A stretch of DNA of 64,000 bases, taken from Psilocybe azurescens. Taxonomy: Eukaryota > Basidiomycota > Agaricomycetes > Agaricales > Agrocybaceae. The stretch lies in contig JAJIRX010001041.1 in assembly GCA_023853785.1 (NCBI GenBank), positions 1 to 64,000 on the forward strand, read 5' to 3'. The position numbers and the translations under genes were made by a program. How positions within the stretch are numbered: position 1 is the first letter of the stretch; the number at the start of each line of letters is the position of its first letter. Positions 21,811-34,260 of the stretch are shown in pieces. Under the pieces are notes generated by a model that saw only the letters and a list, made by a program, of their open reading frames with translations, made no database searches and had not been told where the DNA came from.

Positions 21811-24800
21811 GCCAGATTTTTGAGCAAGATAGCCTTCTTGTATTCATTACCGCCATTTTCTAAATGCAACGCAAGGTTCAAGATCTAGGAAGACTCCTGT
21901 GGCATACCTGTGAAGCCTGCCATACAAGGCGATAGTATGAGAAAACCGCATAGATAAAGAAAAGTTAGGGAGGAAAATGCGAAATTTTGAAGCAGGAGGT
22001 GGAAAGGGGTGCATGAGGGAGAAAGGCAAGAATGATATGTGAGGCTTTTGTGCGAAAAAGTGGCGTGTGACAATCTATGATAATGCATGTGAGCCTTTTG
22101 TTTCATTGGTCGATCAAAGTTACGGGTAATGATTACATGAGCAGATCACATGAATTGAATAGGACAGTCACCTTTGCTCGACTGCTCCTCTTTAACGTCT
22201 CCATTGATCACATTGTCCTAGCATCAGCGAAGTTCCATCCGTGCTCCAAACAATACAGATTACCTCTCCAGAACCCCGCAAATTACAATACAATTACCAC
22301 GGTTGACTTCCTTGACTGTACTATGTTGGCGACACTTGACTTGACGGCGGCAAGACCCCTTCATAATTTCCGAAAATTTTCATCTATAGAAGTCTTTGAC
22401 CGATCTAGACTCTCTCCAATATAGGAAGCACTGGTTTCATTCATTCAAATTACTTATTCCTATGTGGAATGCTGCATCTATGAGTCTTCCTGTGATAAAA
22501 CGCCCAATAAAGCGAGAACAAGAAACACACCAAATTCCTGGTACGTGCTAAGTCGTGTTCTGAACGCTCTGGGCGAGTTTCACATCGCTTGCACTCTTCT
22601 TCAGGCTCCGGTGATATTATTTCTTCGTATTTGTACTATACTTCTTCTACCACTTTGGGGAAACGATATCTCGGCACTGCGGGTTAATTTTCGGATGCTC
22701 TTCGGAATCCTGTCATGTCGAGAACCAAACGAGTTGAGTTATTCGATGTATCCTCAACAAGGGCCCCCTTAATGGTTCCACTGCAATAGGTCTGAACAAC
22801 AGCCAAGCGGAGTCTGAGCTTTCCACTTCAGTGGGCATTGATCGACGCCCTCTCCATGATTGCATCATAAGCATACTGAAGTGGCGCAAGATTCTCGAAG
22901 CAGCTAATATGAAGAGCCCACTGCACGGGATAACTCTTTCCCTCTTCTGCTCGCCTTACCATGCTTACTCCGCCGTATCCGAGAGAGAAATTTGGCAACA
23001 ATCTACAGACGGGGGAAGCCATCACCGTATATTTAACGTGGATCGAATTGGAATATAGGAATCAGAAAATCGCTCCAGCTCTTTACTTATTAAGCGGTCC
23101 GAGAACCCGCCGATAACGAGCCTGGCATCTATGGGCACTATGTCGCATGAAGTGGACTTTGGGAGCGGTTAGGGACTATTTATGTCTCCAAGGAGTTATA
23201 AAGTTGTCTATAACATCTGCCATGTATATATGCATCAGTCTGGCTGGATCTTTCCGCACCGTGTATGTCACTTTTTCTCAGCTAAATGTCTTTTCTGACA
23301 AACCTTTGGACTAAATCGTCGATGCAATGAGTAAAAACTCCAAATGCGTCGGTGTTCCGCATCCGCTTCTATCAGTAGCACATGCAGATGAAAAATGAAC
23401 CGTTTCTGTCAGTATAGCTATTATCCATAATTCTGAGAATACAATGATATCTTCTCAATAGTCTATATTCCAAGCTGAGGCGACAAAAATCAGTACTCAA
23501 CAATCAAGTAAACAATGCTCTGAACAAAACTTCACATCATAACAAACCATTTCCAGCACTCATTCTGCACAGCAATGCGGTTCTACTTGAAAGCTTCGAT
23601 CAAATAACAACGCTGGTAAACGGCGTACATATCAGTGATGAGGTATTCAGGGGTGATCCTCCACACCCCACGAATATTAATAGCAGGGTCCACCATACCC
23701 CTATCAGACTGCTTTTAGCCTTAATGAAAATGGCCGGGGACCAACAAATGGGAACTCAATGTTATGGCACGGCGCAAATATGAGCCACTGTATGCCGTTT
23801 AGAGAAATCTTGAACGACAGCGGCAATCTTTTGGACTGCATGAGCGATCTGCGCCATTCATGCCCTGCATTATTTCCTTTAATGGTCTAGTCTAGTACTT
23901 TACATTCATAGCCTCTCGGGTTCATTTGCCACTTTACTTACCTCCGACGCCCCCCTGAACTTCAGCTCTTGTTCCTTTTTAATAACCGGTTCGCCTTGTC
24001 GGAGTACATGGTTCAAAACGTAAAATATTATACATACCGAAGTAAGCATGGGTGGTGGGCAATTTACTACCGAGTGTTCTACTCGACAGGTTCTCATATT
24101 AAGTGCGACAATTTGTTATAGGTCGTTATCTGATAACAAAGTAATTGAAACGTTAGGTAACCGGTTCTCCATGGACCGCGAAGTCTGCCGTCTGAACGGG
24201 TTAGCAATGTCCTCATTTCATTGGTGGCGACTACAATGTCGAAGGATATAGCCACATCAATTTTGGAATGCCATCCAGAAATTTACGAACCTTCAAGACT
24301 TCTATTCGCGTGATTTCAGGTCCCTTGAAGGCGTACTCCGGTCTGTCCGTACGACTGCGCAGTAATAGTAAATTCGAGCTTTGGGATGACTCCTTATCAA
24401 AGCCTAGATATCAAGTTTTAATGTCAATTGAGATCAAGAATTACAATCATCGCAGAGAGTAGAAATCAAGTACCGACCTGTTTCCATGAGACATCTGCCA
24501 GTTTGCAGAGTAATATAGCTAAGCCCAAACTACGCCAATAAGGCTGTCTGGGAATATAGGATCGGACTCAAAATGTAGATTAGTATCACTGATGGATAAT
24601 TAATAGCTTCTCTGTATATGTATGCATGTAGGTCCATTTATGCCAAAGAATGAGTTCTATACCATTTGGAAAGGCGCACGATGAGTTGGATGATTCTAGA
24701 AAATCTTCGCCCTCTTCTCTTAACCAAATATCGCACTACGCGCTGAGGGAAATCTGTATAGTGCAGCTCATATGGATAGATAAAGAGTATAAGAACTCCG

Positions 24801-24996
24801 CCTATCATCTTTTGAGAGCGACTCCAGTCACCATAAATCCTAACGTACAAGCTATAGTAATTACTCTGGTATTCGTATACCCAGCTAGCTGCTCACGAGC
24901 TGGAGATAAAACGGCCAGGAATACCCGCAATAGCTATAAAACACTGTGCTCAACGATTAAAAGACTAAGTTAACATCCAAGAGTTCACTTTTTACA
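21811..24996. other. intergenic, no gene recognised
   Basis: Many short overlapping frames lie on both strands with no family signature. The best coding-like scrap is on the minus strand at about 23585-23700 (VDPAINIRGVWRITPEYL, ending at a stop near 23585). I cannot assign it. Confidence 0.35.
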
Positions 24997-25310
24997 ATGT
25001 CCATTGACATTAAGCCTACGTTCACATCTGTCGATCCCACGACTACTAAGCCTACCATGACGACAACGTTCACCAAGCACACACCTCCCACGAAGTCTAC
25101 TACATTTATTTCGTCCAGCAACCACAGACCCATCTCCTTCGAGCTCAGAGGATGTTGGGACAACTACTTGCTGGCCCACAGATGAATCTCCCACTATCAC
25201 ATATCCTTCGACGACTTATGATACGATAAATACTCATGTAACCATAACATGTACTACCATCAGTGCAAGGTCACTGCCAATGGCGTATAGCTCATCCAGT
25301 TGTACACTCA
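24997..25310 (+). pseudogene. Thr/Ser-rich coding scrap
   Basis: The frame from 24997 opens with a Thr-rich, mucin-like run (FTSVDPTTTKPTMTTTF). After an apparent frame change near 25110 a second Thr/Ser-rich stretch follows (TTTCWPTDESPTITYPSTTY). Such composition is common in cell-wall or secreted fungal proteins. There is no signal peptide or domain, and the assignment is weak. Confidence 0.2.
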
Positions 25311-25528
25311 CATACACTTCCATCACGCCAAGGGCCTCTATTTCGATATAGGCGTCAAGTGGCTTACTTGATGAAACTAGGCTAAAAGTAACCATACCTA
25401 CGTTAAAGCTGCGTGCTGTAGTGGGGATGGAAACACAATGAGTTTGGTTAATAGGATGCCTCCAGATAGGAACCAAGTGATACAGTTGGGACCAGCGTCC
25501 AGGGGAGGATTTTGACTCTAATTTCTAC

Positions 25529-27723
25529 TCAATCATGATAGGCAAATTGTGATTTTTGTCTACGACCAGCTCCAATCCGGTGGAATATAAATCTAGGGGA
25601 TAAAGTTAGACATTGATTATTAATGTAACGTGTAGGTACTAACGGGAGAGGGGCCATAAGCGTCATCAACCCCGCCAAGAGAGCAGTAGCTCCAACCGTA
25701 CCCAGTCTATGATACATGGCGCCGGCGAATAGCGGAAAAACCGCTGCAAAGGATGAGCGCATGGCGCTGTTTGCAGCCATAGCAGATGCAGCAATTGGTC
25801 TGTAGGCAGTTACCAAATACGAGAATGTCGAAGTGAAGACGAAGTAAATTCCTGTTCCAAAAGGTACGGAGGCAATAATGGGCACGATCCCAGGAACATC
25901 TTTATACGTTGTGAATGCCAGCCAGAACAAGCCTAATATCATGATCAGGGCTACTACGCAGGATGAAGATGTCAGCTTCAGTCTCACCAAAGGGGACCAA
26001 TATACCGCCAACTTCACCCATGATTAATCGTACCTCGGGAGGAAGATGCCCTCCGTTATTGATAGACTCGCGCTTATAAAGCCTTCCGAAATTGAGAACA
26101 TAAGTGAGGCACGCATACGAAATCGAAATGCATCGTACCCATTCCAGTAGGGCTGAGTGGACACACCAATAATCATACCAAGGCCAATGCCCAGAAAAGA
26201 CACCCCTGTCATCTGCGTGTTGAAGCCATGGACGCCCATAAAAATAAAGGGAAAGGCCTGGAAGCTAAGATAAAGTATGCCTAGTATTACGGAATTCCTT
26301 TGACAATATTTTGTAGCATCAGATTCGGGTCGGTAGTCTGAAAAATAAAATAAAATACAGTACCATAAGTCCAGCAGCATGGCCATTTGATCGAAGACGA
26401 GCAACTCTGAGATGCAAGTCATAAGAATAGGTTGCTAACAACTGTTGGAAAAGTTGACGAACGGAATGGTCTGTAGCACGAAACCGCGATGGAGCGTAGT
26501 AAATTTGTTTCTTGCCGTTCGAACGGAGCCCAGTATCGTGGTTCGCCCTCTGAGCGGAGTCTGCTCCGAATTGGTGAGCCTATGTATCTCTAAAGTTTCC
26601 GGCTGAGTGGTATTTATACCTTACCGCTTTTCTTTTGAGGAGTATGGGGACGTAAGTCTCTGGTACGAGCTAGCCGTTCACCTGGTTAAACAATGCAAGA
26701 AGGAAAATAATAGCTAGTAGACCTACAAGTACGAGAGCGACAAGCTCAATAAAGGTCCAGATAAGCAGTATATAGTATGTCCACCTCCATTGGAGATTCT
26801 CCAGAGTGTTACTTATCAGTATTTTGCGGGAATAAAACAAGTCAGATCTTTACCTGGTTTATGAATCTGGCATATAGAGGCAATATTAGTGCTTCTACGC
26901 TAACGTTCAAGGCCCTATTTAATCTGGTGCTCACCCGCTGAGAAGTGGACCCAGAACAGGGCCAATAAATGGGGAAAGTGTGTAGGCAGCCATAGGACTG
27001 GTGAAGCAAATGCAAATGTCATTAATGAAATGCATGGTCTCGGAAATGTGGATTTCTGGCGTACCTGGCAACAGTACGATCGTCAAATAGGTCACTCACG
27101 CTTCCACCAGCAACGCTAAGAAAAGCTGAACCACAGAAGCCGCTCACAAACCGGAATATCAGGAACACAGCTTCGAAAAAGTAGTGAATATGAGACGATA
27201 TATGTAGTCCAAATGACTAACGCCTACCGATGTCGGGTGCAAATGCAACGGGGAAAGTGAACGCAAAAAGAGCGCGTACGAGACTCTGTAGACTACATTG
27301 CGACCATATACTTCTGAGAGAGGACCGAAAAGTAGGGGCCCAAGCCCTAATCCCACAATGAATAAGCTTATAGACAAAATTGCCACTTCTTGGCTGACGC
27401 GAAAATCGCGCGAAACCCCTTTCTCCGCAAATCCTGCCTGACATATGCCAATGGCATTATTAGAGGAATTGTAGGAAGTCAATAGAGAAAGCTGATTAGC
27501 TGACCATCGACGACGCACAGGTTACACATGTTGCCGCTGAACTGATCACAGCAACTGCAATCCATTTCCTAGTATTTGCGAGTTGTTGAGGCATTTCGGA
27601 TTCGTTGAGGACAACCTGAAATGACTCAGTGTCTTCGTTCGGTCTCTCACGGGGATTTTCCTCGACGACGACGTGTTCAAGTGTCTTGTGGGGATCGTTT
27701 ACCATGGATATCCTGGATGTCAT
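25529..27723 (-). CDS. MFS transporter, polyamine/drug:H+ antiporter-like (DHA1 type)
   Basis: Thirteen exons fit: 27723-27505, 27437-27228, 27170-27065, 26997-26935, 26866-26854 (13 nt), 26798-26727, 26669-26625, an eighth ending at 26463, 26406-26359, 26280-26149, 26082-25988, 25932-25644 and 25592-25529. Conserved text includes CVTCASSM-AGFAEKGVSRDF, GPLSEVYGRNVVYR (MFS motif A), the helix-4/5 region FRFVSGFCGSAFLSVAGG, GPVLGPLLSGFINQ, QWRWTYYILLIW, VPETYVPILLKRK, and the C-terminal VTAYRPIAASAMAANSAMRS. Twelve membrane segments are expected. The substrate is not determinable. Two weak points are a T5 run near 27260 where T6 would keep frame (ALFFAFTFPVAFAPDI), and the exon 7/8 junction near 26590, where only an intron of about 35 nt keeps phase. 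Confidence 0.85.
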
Positions 27724-30700
27724 AAGAACTGGTAAGAGTCCAACCGAGTCGCGTAGGTCGTAATGTACGTTGAACAACGTATGTCGCCGCTGCAGGTTCA
27801 GGGAACGTTGTTTAAAACGTTACAAATCCGAGATGCCCAGGTAGTCCCACGCGGTGCCATAATCGCTGTGACGCTATCTTTTATATCGCTGGTGGTGGCT
27901 GCTTACACGGGTTCTCTTTCCGTCATAATTGGCCGGCGGCATCGTATTCCGCCTTTCCGTGGCTTCCGTTTAACATATCTTATCTGATAAGCGCGGCGAT
28001 AGCCTTCAAAATTGAAATGAAATGCTGACCTGCTATGACCTTTAAGTTACACTTTTTGTTAGTTTCTTTCTTTCTATACCTTTTTCAGAGCTCACTCTGG
28101 GATACTCTATCGTTGTTGTGCTAGTCTCGAGTGATCCAACTCTTATGATTCTATTTTATTTTTATTTTGCTCTGATCGGACTGTTTTTTTCTCCCAAAAT
28201 TAACTAAATGGTCACTAGTCCTCCGGGCAGGCTTTTATCTTTGCCAAAGTGGTAAAAGGCTAAAGACCTAACAAGTGTACGCACGCTTAGGCAAAAGTCT
28301 AATCCGGATCTACGCCCTGAAAACTTTGCCTTAAATCACAAATCCAGATCTCGCCACGATGCCAGTGGAAGCCAAGTAGAAGCTCTTATAAACCCCGAAG
28401 ACGGCGGGCAAGAAGAAGTCGTTGTTGAGCTGTACCCAGGCTATCTTGGTTAAAGAATAGTCGCTCACATGCGGAACTGCATGGATAGAATCAGGACTCT
28501 ATATATATGTACTATGATTGTGGCATGCATGACAATGAGGGGTAATGAGAACGCACAAAGTTATTCTTACGTGTACAATGCAGGTTTAAATCCCTATAGA
28601 TGTTTCCAATACATCTTATCTTGAGCAGCGTAATGGCTGATCGCTGCTCACGTCATTGCTATGGGACTTTTTCGATCGTACGAAGTTTCTTACCGAGAAC
28701 TGACTTACCTGTCATTCGTACGGAAGTCATGTATACTGGCACCGCTAGCTTGAATAACCTTGTTTCAGTAAAAGGAGCGAAGTGAGGTAATTGTCCAAAT
28801 AGCCGGGAGATAACCCAATACGCGTTTTGCCAGGGTGTCGGACGTGTTAACTGAAAAGAAGCTGTAGCCCGCTGGAGGTATTAAAATGCTCGCCCCCGGC
28901 TCTAGATTTGTGCTTTCCTTACTAGGCTACCAATTCTGAGTGCTGCATATCTAGTGCACTGGTCACCATATATTAGGCTCGGTAGGGCGTCTAGTCCTCA
29001 ATTATATCGCTTTCTCCCGGCATGTTCCCAATGTCTATTATTTATGTTTATTATTCATCTTCAATTTCTCACTTTCTCTATAATGTTACCAATGGCATAT
29101 GGTGGTGTCATCTATTACGGCCTCGAATCTGAAGACGGGCACAGTTACCCAGTGTCGATTGGATTGACTATCACAATGGACACAATATGGGCTTCATGGA
29201 GGATTTACGAGTTGCAAGGAACGAATGAATGTATCCAGATTGAAAGCTACTTTTCGTGTGATTGCCAGCGTGCATAACACTATGTAGGGTTGTCACCAAA
29301 GCTCGCAGTTCAATACCGATTCCAAACGCGTTCACCTTCAATTCATCTTACTTACAATTCATCTTACTTACATAGGCCAAAGTTGAAGGATTTTGTTCGA
29401 GGAATCGTAGTCATGTGTTACTTAATGCAGCAAATATCTCCAAGATACTACGTGTACTCCTTATAATAATACCACTGGTCGCAAACTGGCCGAATATCGA
29501 GCGTTGAAAGGCTTTGAAATTCTTACGACGGCACTTGCCGGAATTGGCATTTTCGGTGCCAATAGCTGAATAGGGCGCAGTCCATCCCTGGGTTGATCGA
29601 TATCCCTGGTAATTATCTTATACGTACGTCGGTTCCCGGCATATTCCTACGCATTATTAGATTTTTATGCAACGTAGTGTGACTAGTGCGACCGCGTTAG
29701 ATCACCTGCATAACTCCGCTTAAAACAAAAGATCCAACTTTGTCAAAAACTTCGTTTATCTGTCTTTCTGCATTTACTCTTTTTACAAAGGGGCTTAAAT
29801 TCTTCTAGATATGTTTCGCAAGCTTTAGTGATGATGTTGACAAGGCGTATTTAATACGTGACTTTGTCGAAGTTTCCACATGGATATGTGTGGGAAAGGT
29901 GAAAGTCACGAAATAAGTATCTGCTCATGGTAAATAGAATTTATACGAGAGATTGCCTTCCGATAATTGTGTGACAGAAATTGACACCAAAAGTAACTAA
30001 TTTGGTGAACTGCATGGAGATATTAACCTAATTTGCGACACTTTTATGTCAATATTTTTCAAAATTGGATACATGATAATGTATAATTGATCACCAAAGC
30101 TGTACATTATGCCATATATGCAAGTCCCCGCGCCCCGATGTGGTTCCCACCCAATTTCTATACAAAATGGGAATTATACACTAGGGGTGGTATAGATTAT
30201 GAGCAACTGCAGTGCATCTGCAACTGTGTTCATTAGCATAGTATCCAATTTGTCACAGAGAAAGGGTTCACTTCAAAGTGAATTCCAACTTTTATGCGGA
30301 GGTTTGGAGCATGTGGTAGGACGGGCCCCGGCAGGACATTGACGGAATGTAGTACCTGTAACATAAGATGAAGAAACAACGGCGGTAGAATCGCAGCAGG
30401 TCGCACACTCATGAGAGATAATATTGGGACATGGGAGACTATGAGGGGTCTAGAGAGATCCAGAAAGTGTTGAAACATAGTTATTTCACCCACCCGTCGC
30501 CAAATTCTGGGATTTGTTTCTGGGACGGCGACTTACAATCACGGCGTCCACCGATGGCTGAGCTTGAATTGTGGTAATAGAACGAAAAATTGTTTTCTGT
30601 TTGTTTGCATCCTCACTTCCCACTTTCAAGTTTACGGAATCCCGAGTTACACAATTGACTACTATTGTGACCGCTGTCTTTTCCATTGCACTATTCTTTT

Positions 30701-31350
30701 CAGCATATGCGGAAGCAGCGGGCGAAACTACGGTATGTAAATGTAATGTACATACTTTGCTAACAACACTGTTTCAATGGAAAGTCTCCCGAGACAACCT
30801 CAGACCAACTCGGGTTGTGAGTTGGCAGTGATAATGATCCCAGGCTCTCAAGCAAAGGTCCGACCTCCGGCAGTCGCAGCATATTGCCTCCGTTTGAGTG
30901 TTCCCGTCGCTTTTGAGGACCGCTTCCGACTTTGCCCTGTACGACTTCTGCCTTCTTCTGCACCAGGTGGTTCTTGCCCTGGTTACATAGAAAACGTACC
31001 TATTATTGCCGTTGGTCGGGTTTATGTACACGGTACGCAAACATCTGTGAATATCGCTAATTGGTTTTTCCGGGTCTCTCGTGAGCAAAGCAAGGTCTAC
31101 GTCCTCGGTGTTGGAGAAAGTCTATGTGTGTCTGTCGCCCAATAAAGGTCCGTCACTGAGCTCAATTTTTTCCAGTCTTCTCTGAATGACCCATTGACCT
31201 CAGTGCGGTAAAATTGATAATTTATGAAAACAACCCGACGACTTTTTAAAATGTACATACGTACAAGACACCAAAGCTGTACACAGTAAGCGACAGATGG
31301 GCAGGATGCTGACGTGGTTGTCTAGGGTATATGCAAAGATATTTCGGTAG
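27724..31350. other. intergenic, no gene recognised
   Basis: There are scattered short frames only. A 16-bp tandem repeat (CAATTCATCTTACTTA) lies at about 29338-29370. The plus-strand frame at 30571-30735 contains a signal-peptide-like hydrophobic run (TAVFSIALFFSAYAEAAGE) followed by a consensus GTATGT donor at 30733. This could be exon 1 of a lost secreted protein, but no second exon was recognised. Confidence 0.35.
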
Positions 31351-32132
31351 TCATATCTTCCAGTGCTCTAGACTGGCGCTAGCTCGTTCAAATGGAAATT
31401 CCCCTCCCCATGATTTAACATCGGCCATACTGTCGTGAACTGCACAACGAAGGCCCTCTCTAGCTTCACGTGCTGATGCAAAATCCAAAATTCGACTTCC
31501 TTGGATTTCTTCTTTGGAACTCTAAGAAGGCGTCTGATAAGGTCGGGTGTTATATCGTGTGTGATAAGAATTTTACCTGTATGGCTTGACCGATGTCAGC
31601 GTCAATGACTGCGAGGATATCCGCCATATCACCGTCGTCTTCCCATCGGAGACCTATGGTGGCGCGCACTATTGAAGCAAGGATAGCAAGGCTAGAGAAG
31701 CCCAGTCCAGCACCATACATGGACCGAGCACGCGTTAGGACTTCGTGTAGATGAGGTAGTGGGGTGGCAGGTGCATCTCGCGTCTCCGCGTGGAATAAAG
31801 AATAAGAGGCGGGGATCGGTCTCGTGCTTGTTTGACGTAGGCGTAGGCGTGCTGCATTTGCAAATGCTGGAGCAATGCCTGGCGGACCTGTGGCGAGCAA
31901 GTTTCTCGCAATGGAGCGGAGGCTAAGAAAAGACAGTGAGTAAGAGATCACTATGATCTGTAACGGCAACATACTCATCGGCCGTCGCGTTGGCGATGAA
32001 TGTGTCAACCATGAGATTGCTTCGTGGCAGAGGTCAGTAATATTCTCCGAAATGAATGTTCGAGGAGACATACACATGTCCTAGGGCAGGTTTTGAGTCA
32101 ATGTAGCGGAAGGTGGCATCCGGGGCAGGCAT
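31351..32132 (-). CDS. hypothetical protein, 206 aa, four exons
   Basis: The exons 32132-32074, 32019-31975, 31922-31577 and 31521-31351 sum to 621 nt, that is 206 codons plus TGA. All three introns (54, 52 and 55 nt) have GT-AG borders and keep phase. The protein starts MPAPDATFRYIDSKPALGH. It contains an Ala/Arg-rich first half (DLRSIARNLLATGPPGIAPA), an Ala/Leu-rich middle that may be helical (GLGFSSLAILASIVRATIGL) and an acidic stretch (EDDGDMADILAVIDADIG). It ends FERASASLEHWKI. I do not recognise the family. No signal peptide is evident. It is divergent from the aldo/keto reductase over a 592-bp spacer and is one of the few genes here that reads cleanly. Confidence 0.8.
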
Positions 32133-32724
32133 GGTATGTGGTAGGGATATATGACGTCTGAAACTCGAAGGTCTGAGAGGCTTTTGGCGTAAATGAGGAT
32201 ACCGTGTAGACTGTTGGATATACCTCTTATTTATTATGCGTCGAGACTATATAGCGTCCATGTCTAAGCTTTCGAAGAATGTGGTTCAGGGGTGGATAAC
32301 GTATGAGATCTGCAGATTCGAATAAAAGGCAATCGCGTTTGATTCCGCGGGACTATTGCAGTTTGCCGGTATATTTTCTCGTAGCCGCCACAGTGCATAG
32401 AATGCGATTCCCCAGAAGCCATACGGTGTCGATAAATCGGGCAGCGAAAGACGGACTGTTTAATCTTGACCTCGGCTAGATATGACCCTGCCGCATCAAT
32501 ATGAATAAAGTCTGTTTCCTGTTGAGTTTGGTTTGCCGCGTCACGCTGGCATGTCCATCCGGGCATGAGCAGGCTGGTTAAGCCCTGTCAAGCCTCGAAC
32601 CCTACTTTAATCCACCTTACGACTATTTCCGGCTTATTTGAGGTCGGCTTAAGAACGCTCGCCGGCCAATTCCGTTCTCTCGCATTATAAAAACCTCTTC
32701 GATTTCTGGCAATTCATTAGCAAC
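32133..32724. other. divergent intergenic spacer
   Basis: This shared upstream region lies between the minus-strand 206-aa gene and the plus-strand aldo/keto reductase. A minus-strand frame (32264-32566) shows no motif and is probably chance. Promoter-like boxes lie near the reductase start. Confidence 0.5.
32666..32692 (+). promoter_or_regulatory. CCAAT and TATA-like boxes of the aldo/keto reductase
   Basis: CCAAT lies at 32666 and TATAAAAA begins at 32686, about 59 and 39 bp before the ATG at 32725. The spacing suggests a core promoter with a short 5' UTR. Confidence 0.45.
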
Positions 32725-34260
32725 ATGTCCTCTCTCTCTCCTCGAGAAACCTTCCGCCTAGGTCCTTTCATAACCCCAAGAATCTGGACTGGTCTATGGC
32801 AGCTTTCCAGCAACGCTTGGGGTAGCGCTTCTGTTTCCAAGGTACGACAGGGCATGGCGCGTCATGTCGGTATGGGTTATACAGCTTTTGGTGCGTACAT
32901 TTTCAGTCGTTCACCAATGGTGCACTCATAACAATATTCCCTCGATAGATATGGTAGGCTTGCATTCAATTAGAATTCCATGAGCCAATCTAACTCTCTT
33001 CATGTACATTCTACCACAAAGGGTATAATCGTCGTTCCCACTATGATCCCAAGATATACTAACCATTTTCTATTCCAGCCGACCACTATGGGAGCGCAGA
33101 ACTCATCTTCGTAGGTCATTCTGTGGTATCGGATACAGTTCGGATGAACGTCGCATGTCTTTAGGGTCAATTCCGAGAATCATTGGCTTCTCCAGAACAA
33201 GTTGTCGGTGCTACAAAGTGGTGTGTTTTCAACAAAAATGTATATCCTTCGCGGTCTTTCGTCCAGTCTGCCATCGAGGAACGCATGGAACGCATGAGAA
33301 CCACAAGTGTCGATTTGTTACAAGTACGCAATTTAACCGCACGATACAGTTGATATACTGAGAAACCGCTTTAGTTTCATTGGGCAGACTATTCGGACAA
33401 GGGGTATATTACAGCATTGAACCACCTTCTGGATATGAAAAACGAAGGGATAATATCTGCAATAGGCCTATGTAACTTCGACGCGATTAGGACTGATGAG
33501 ATATGCACCGAACTAGGACCTGGTGCGATCGTTTCGAATCAAGTGCAGGTGCGCAAGTGGCGAACGATCAAGTCTTCATACGACATCAACTCTTTTCTCG
33601 AAGTTCTCGATCATAGATAACAGAGTGCTTCACGGGCTAGCCGATGTTTGCCAGAAACATGGAATCAAACTTCTAACATATGGGACATTGGTACGTGTGC
33701 GTCATTAACTTCCGTCTCAACATAGCGTAACTATTTGTAGTGTGGCGGTTTCTTATCAGATAAATGGTTGGGATCTCTTGAGCCTGATTTGTATTCTGGA
33801 GATCTCACGCCCTCGCAGAGAAAAGGTTCTTTTACGCTCAACCCTCCCAATCGAAATTATTGCTCGACTGACGGACTGAACAGTATCTGGATATGATTGT
33901 GAAAGCGTGGGGATCCTGGGAGCTATTTCAATCTCTCCTTTCTGTCTTACGCATGATCGGCGATCGTCACGGCAGAAGCATCGCCAATATCGCAACCCGT
34001 TGGGTACTAGATCACTCTTTCGTCGGGGCCGTGATCATAGGTACGTGTTTGCACAAAAGCATAGTTCAAATTGTACAATCGTGAATATGTCGTGATTAGG
34101 AGCTCGACTTGGCCTCTCAGAGCATCCCGACGAGAACCGAAAGGTTTTCGGCTTCCGCTTGACTCCTCAAGACAATGCCGTCATAGAGGCAGTCCTAGAT
34201 CGTTCCAATGGTCGAACTATTATTACGTCGATAGGCGATTGTGGGGCAGAATATCGATAA
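32725..34260 (+). CDS. aldo/keto reductase, possibly disrupted
   Basis: Exons fit at 32725-32890, 32949-32953, 33079-33110, 33165-33323, 33375-33548, 33604-33690, 33741-33825, 33884-34040 and 34100-34260. The family text is clear. The active-site Asp/Tyr block DMADHYGSAELIF, the Lys in VGATKWCVF and the His in LLQFHWADY make up the catalytic tetrad. Further on come GIISAIGLCNFD, LADVCQKHGIKLLTYGTL, IANIATRWVLD and FGFRLTPQDNAVIE at the cofactor-binding end. Family members reduce carbonyls with NADPH. Two junctions are one base out of phase. The 5-nt exon before 33079 lacks one base to give DMAD, and the AAAAG end at 33825 has one base too many before YLDMIVKAWG. It is either a recent pseudogene or affected by two single-base errors. 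Confidence 0.75.
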
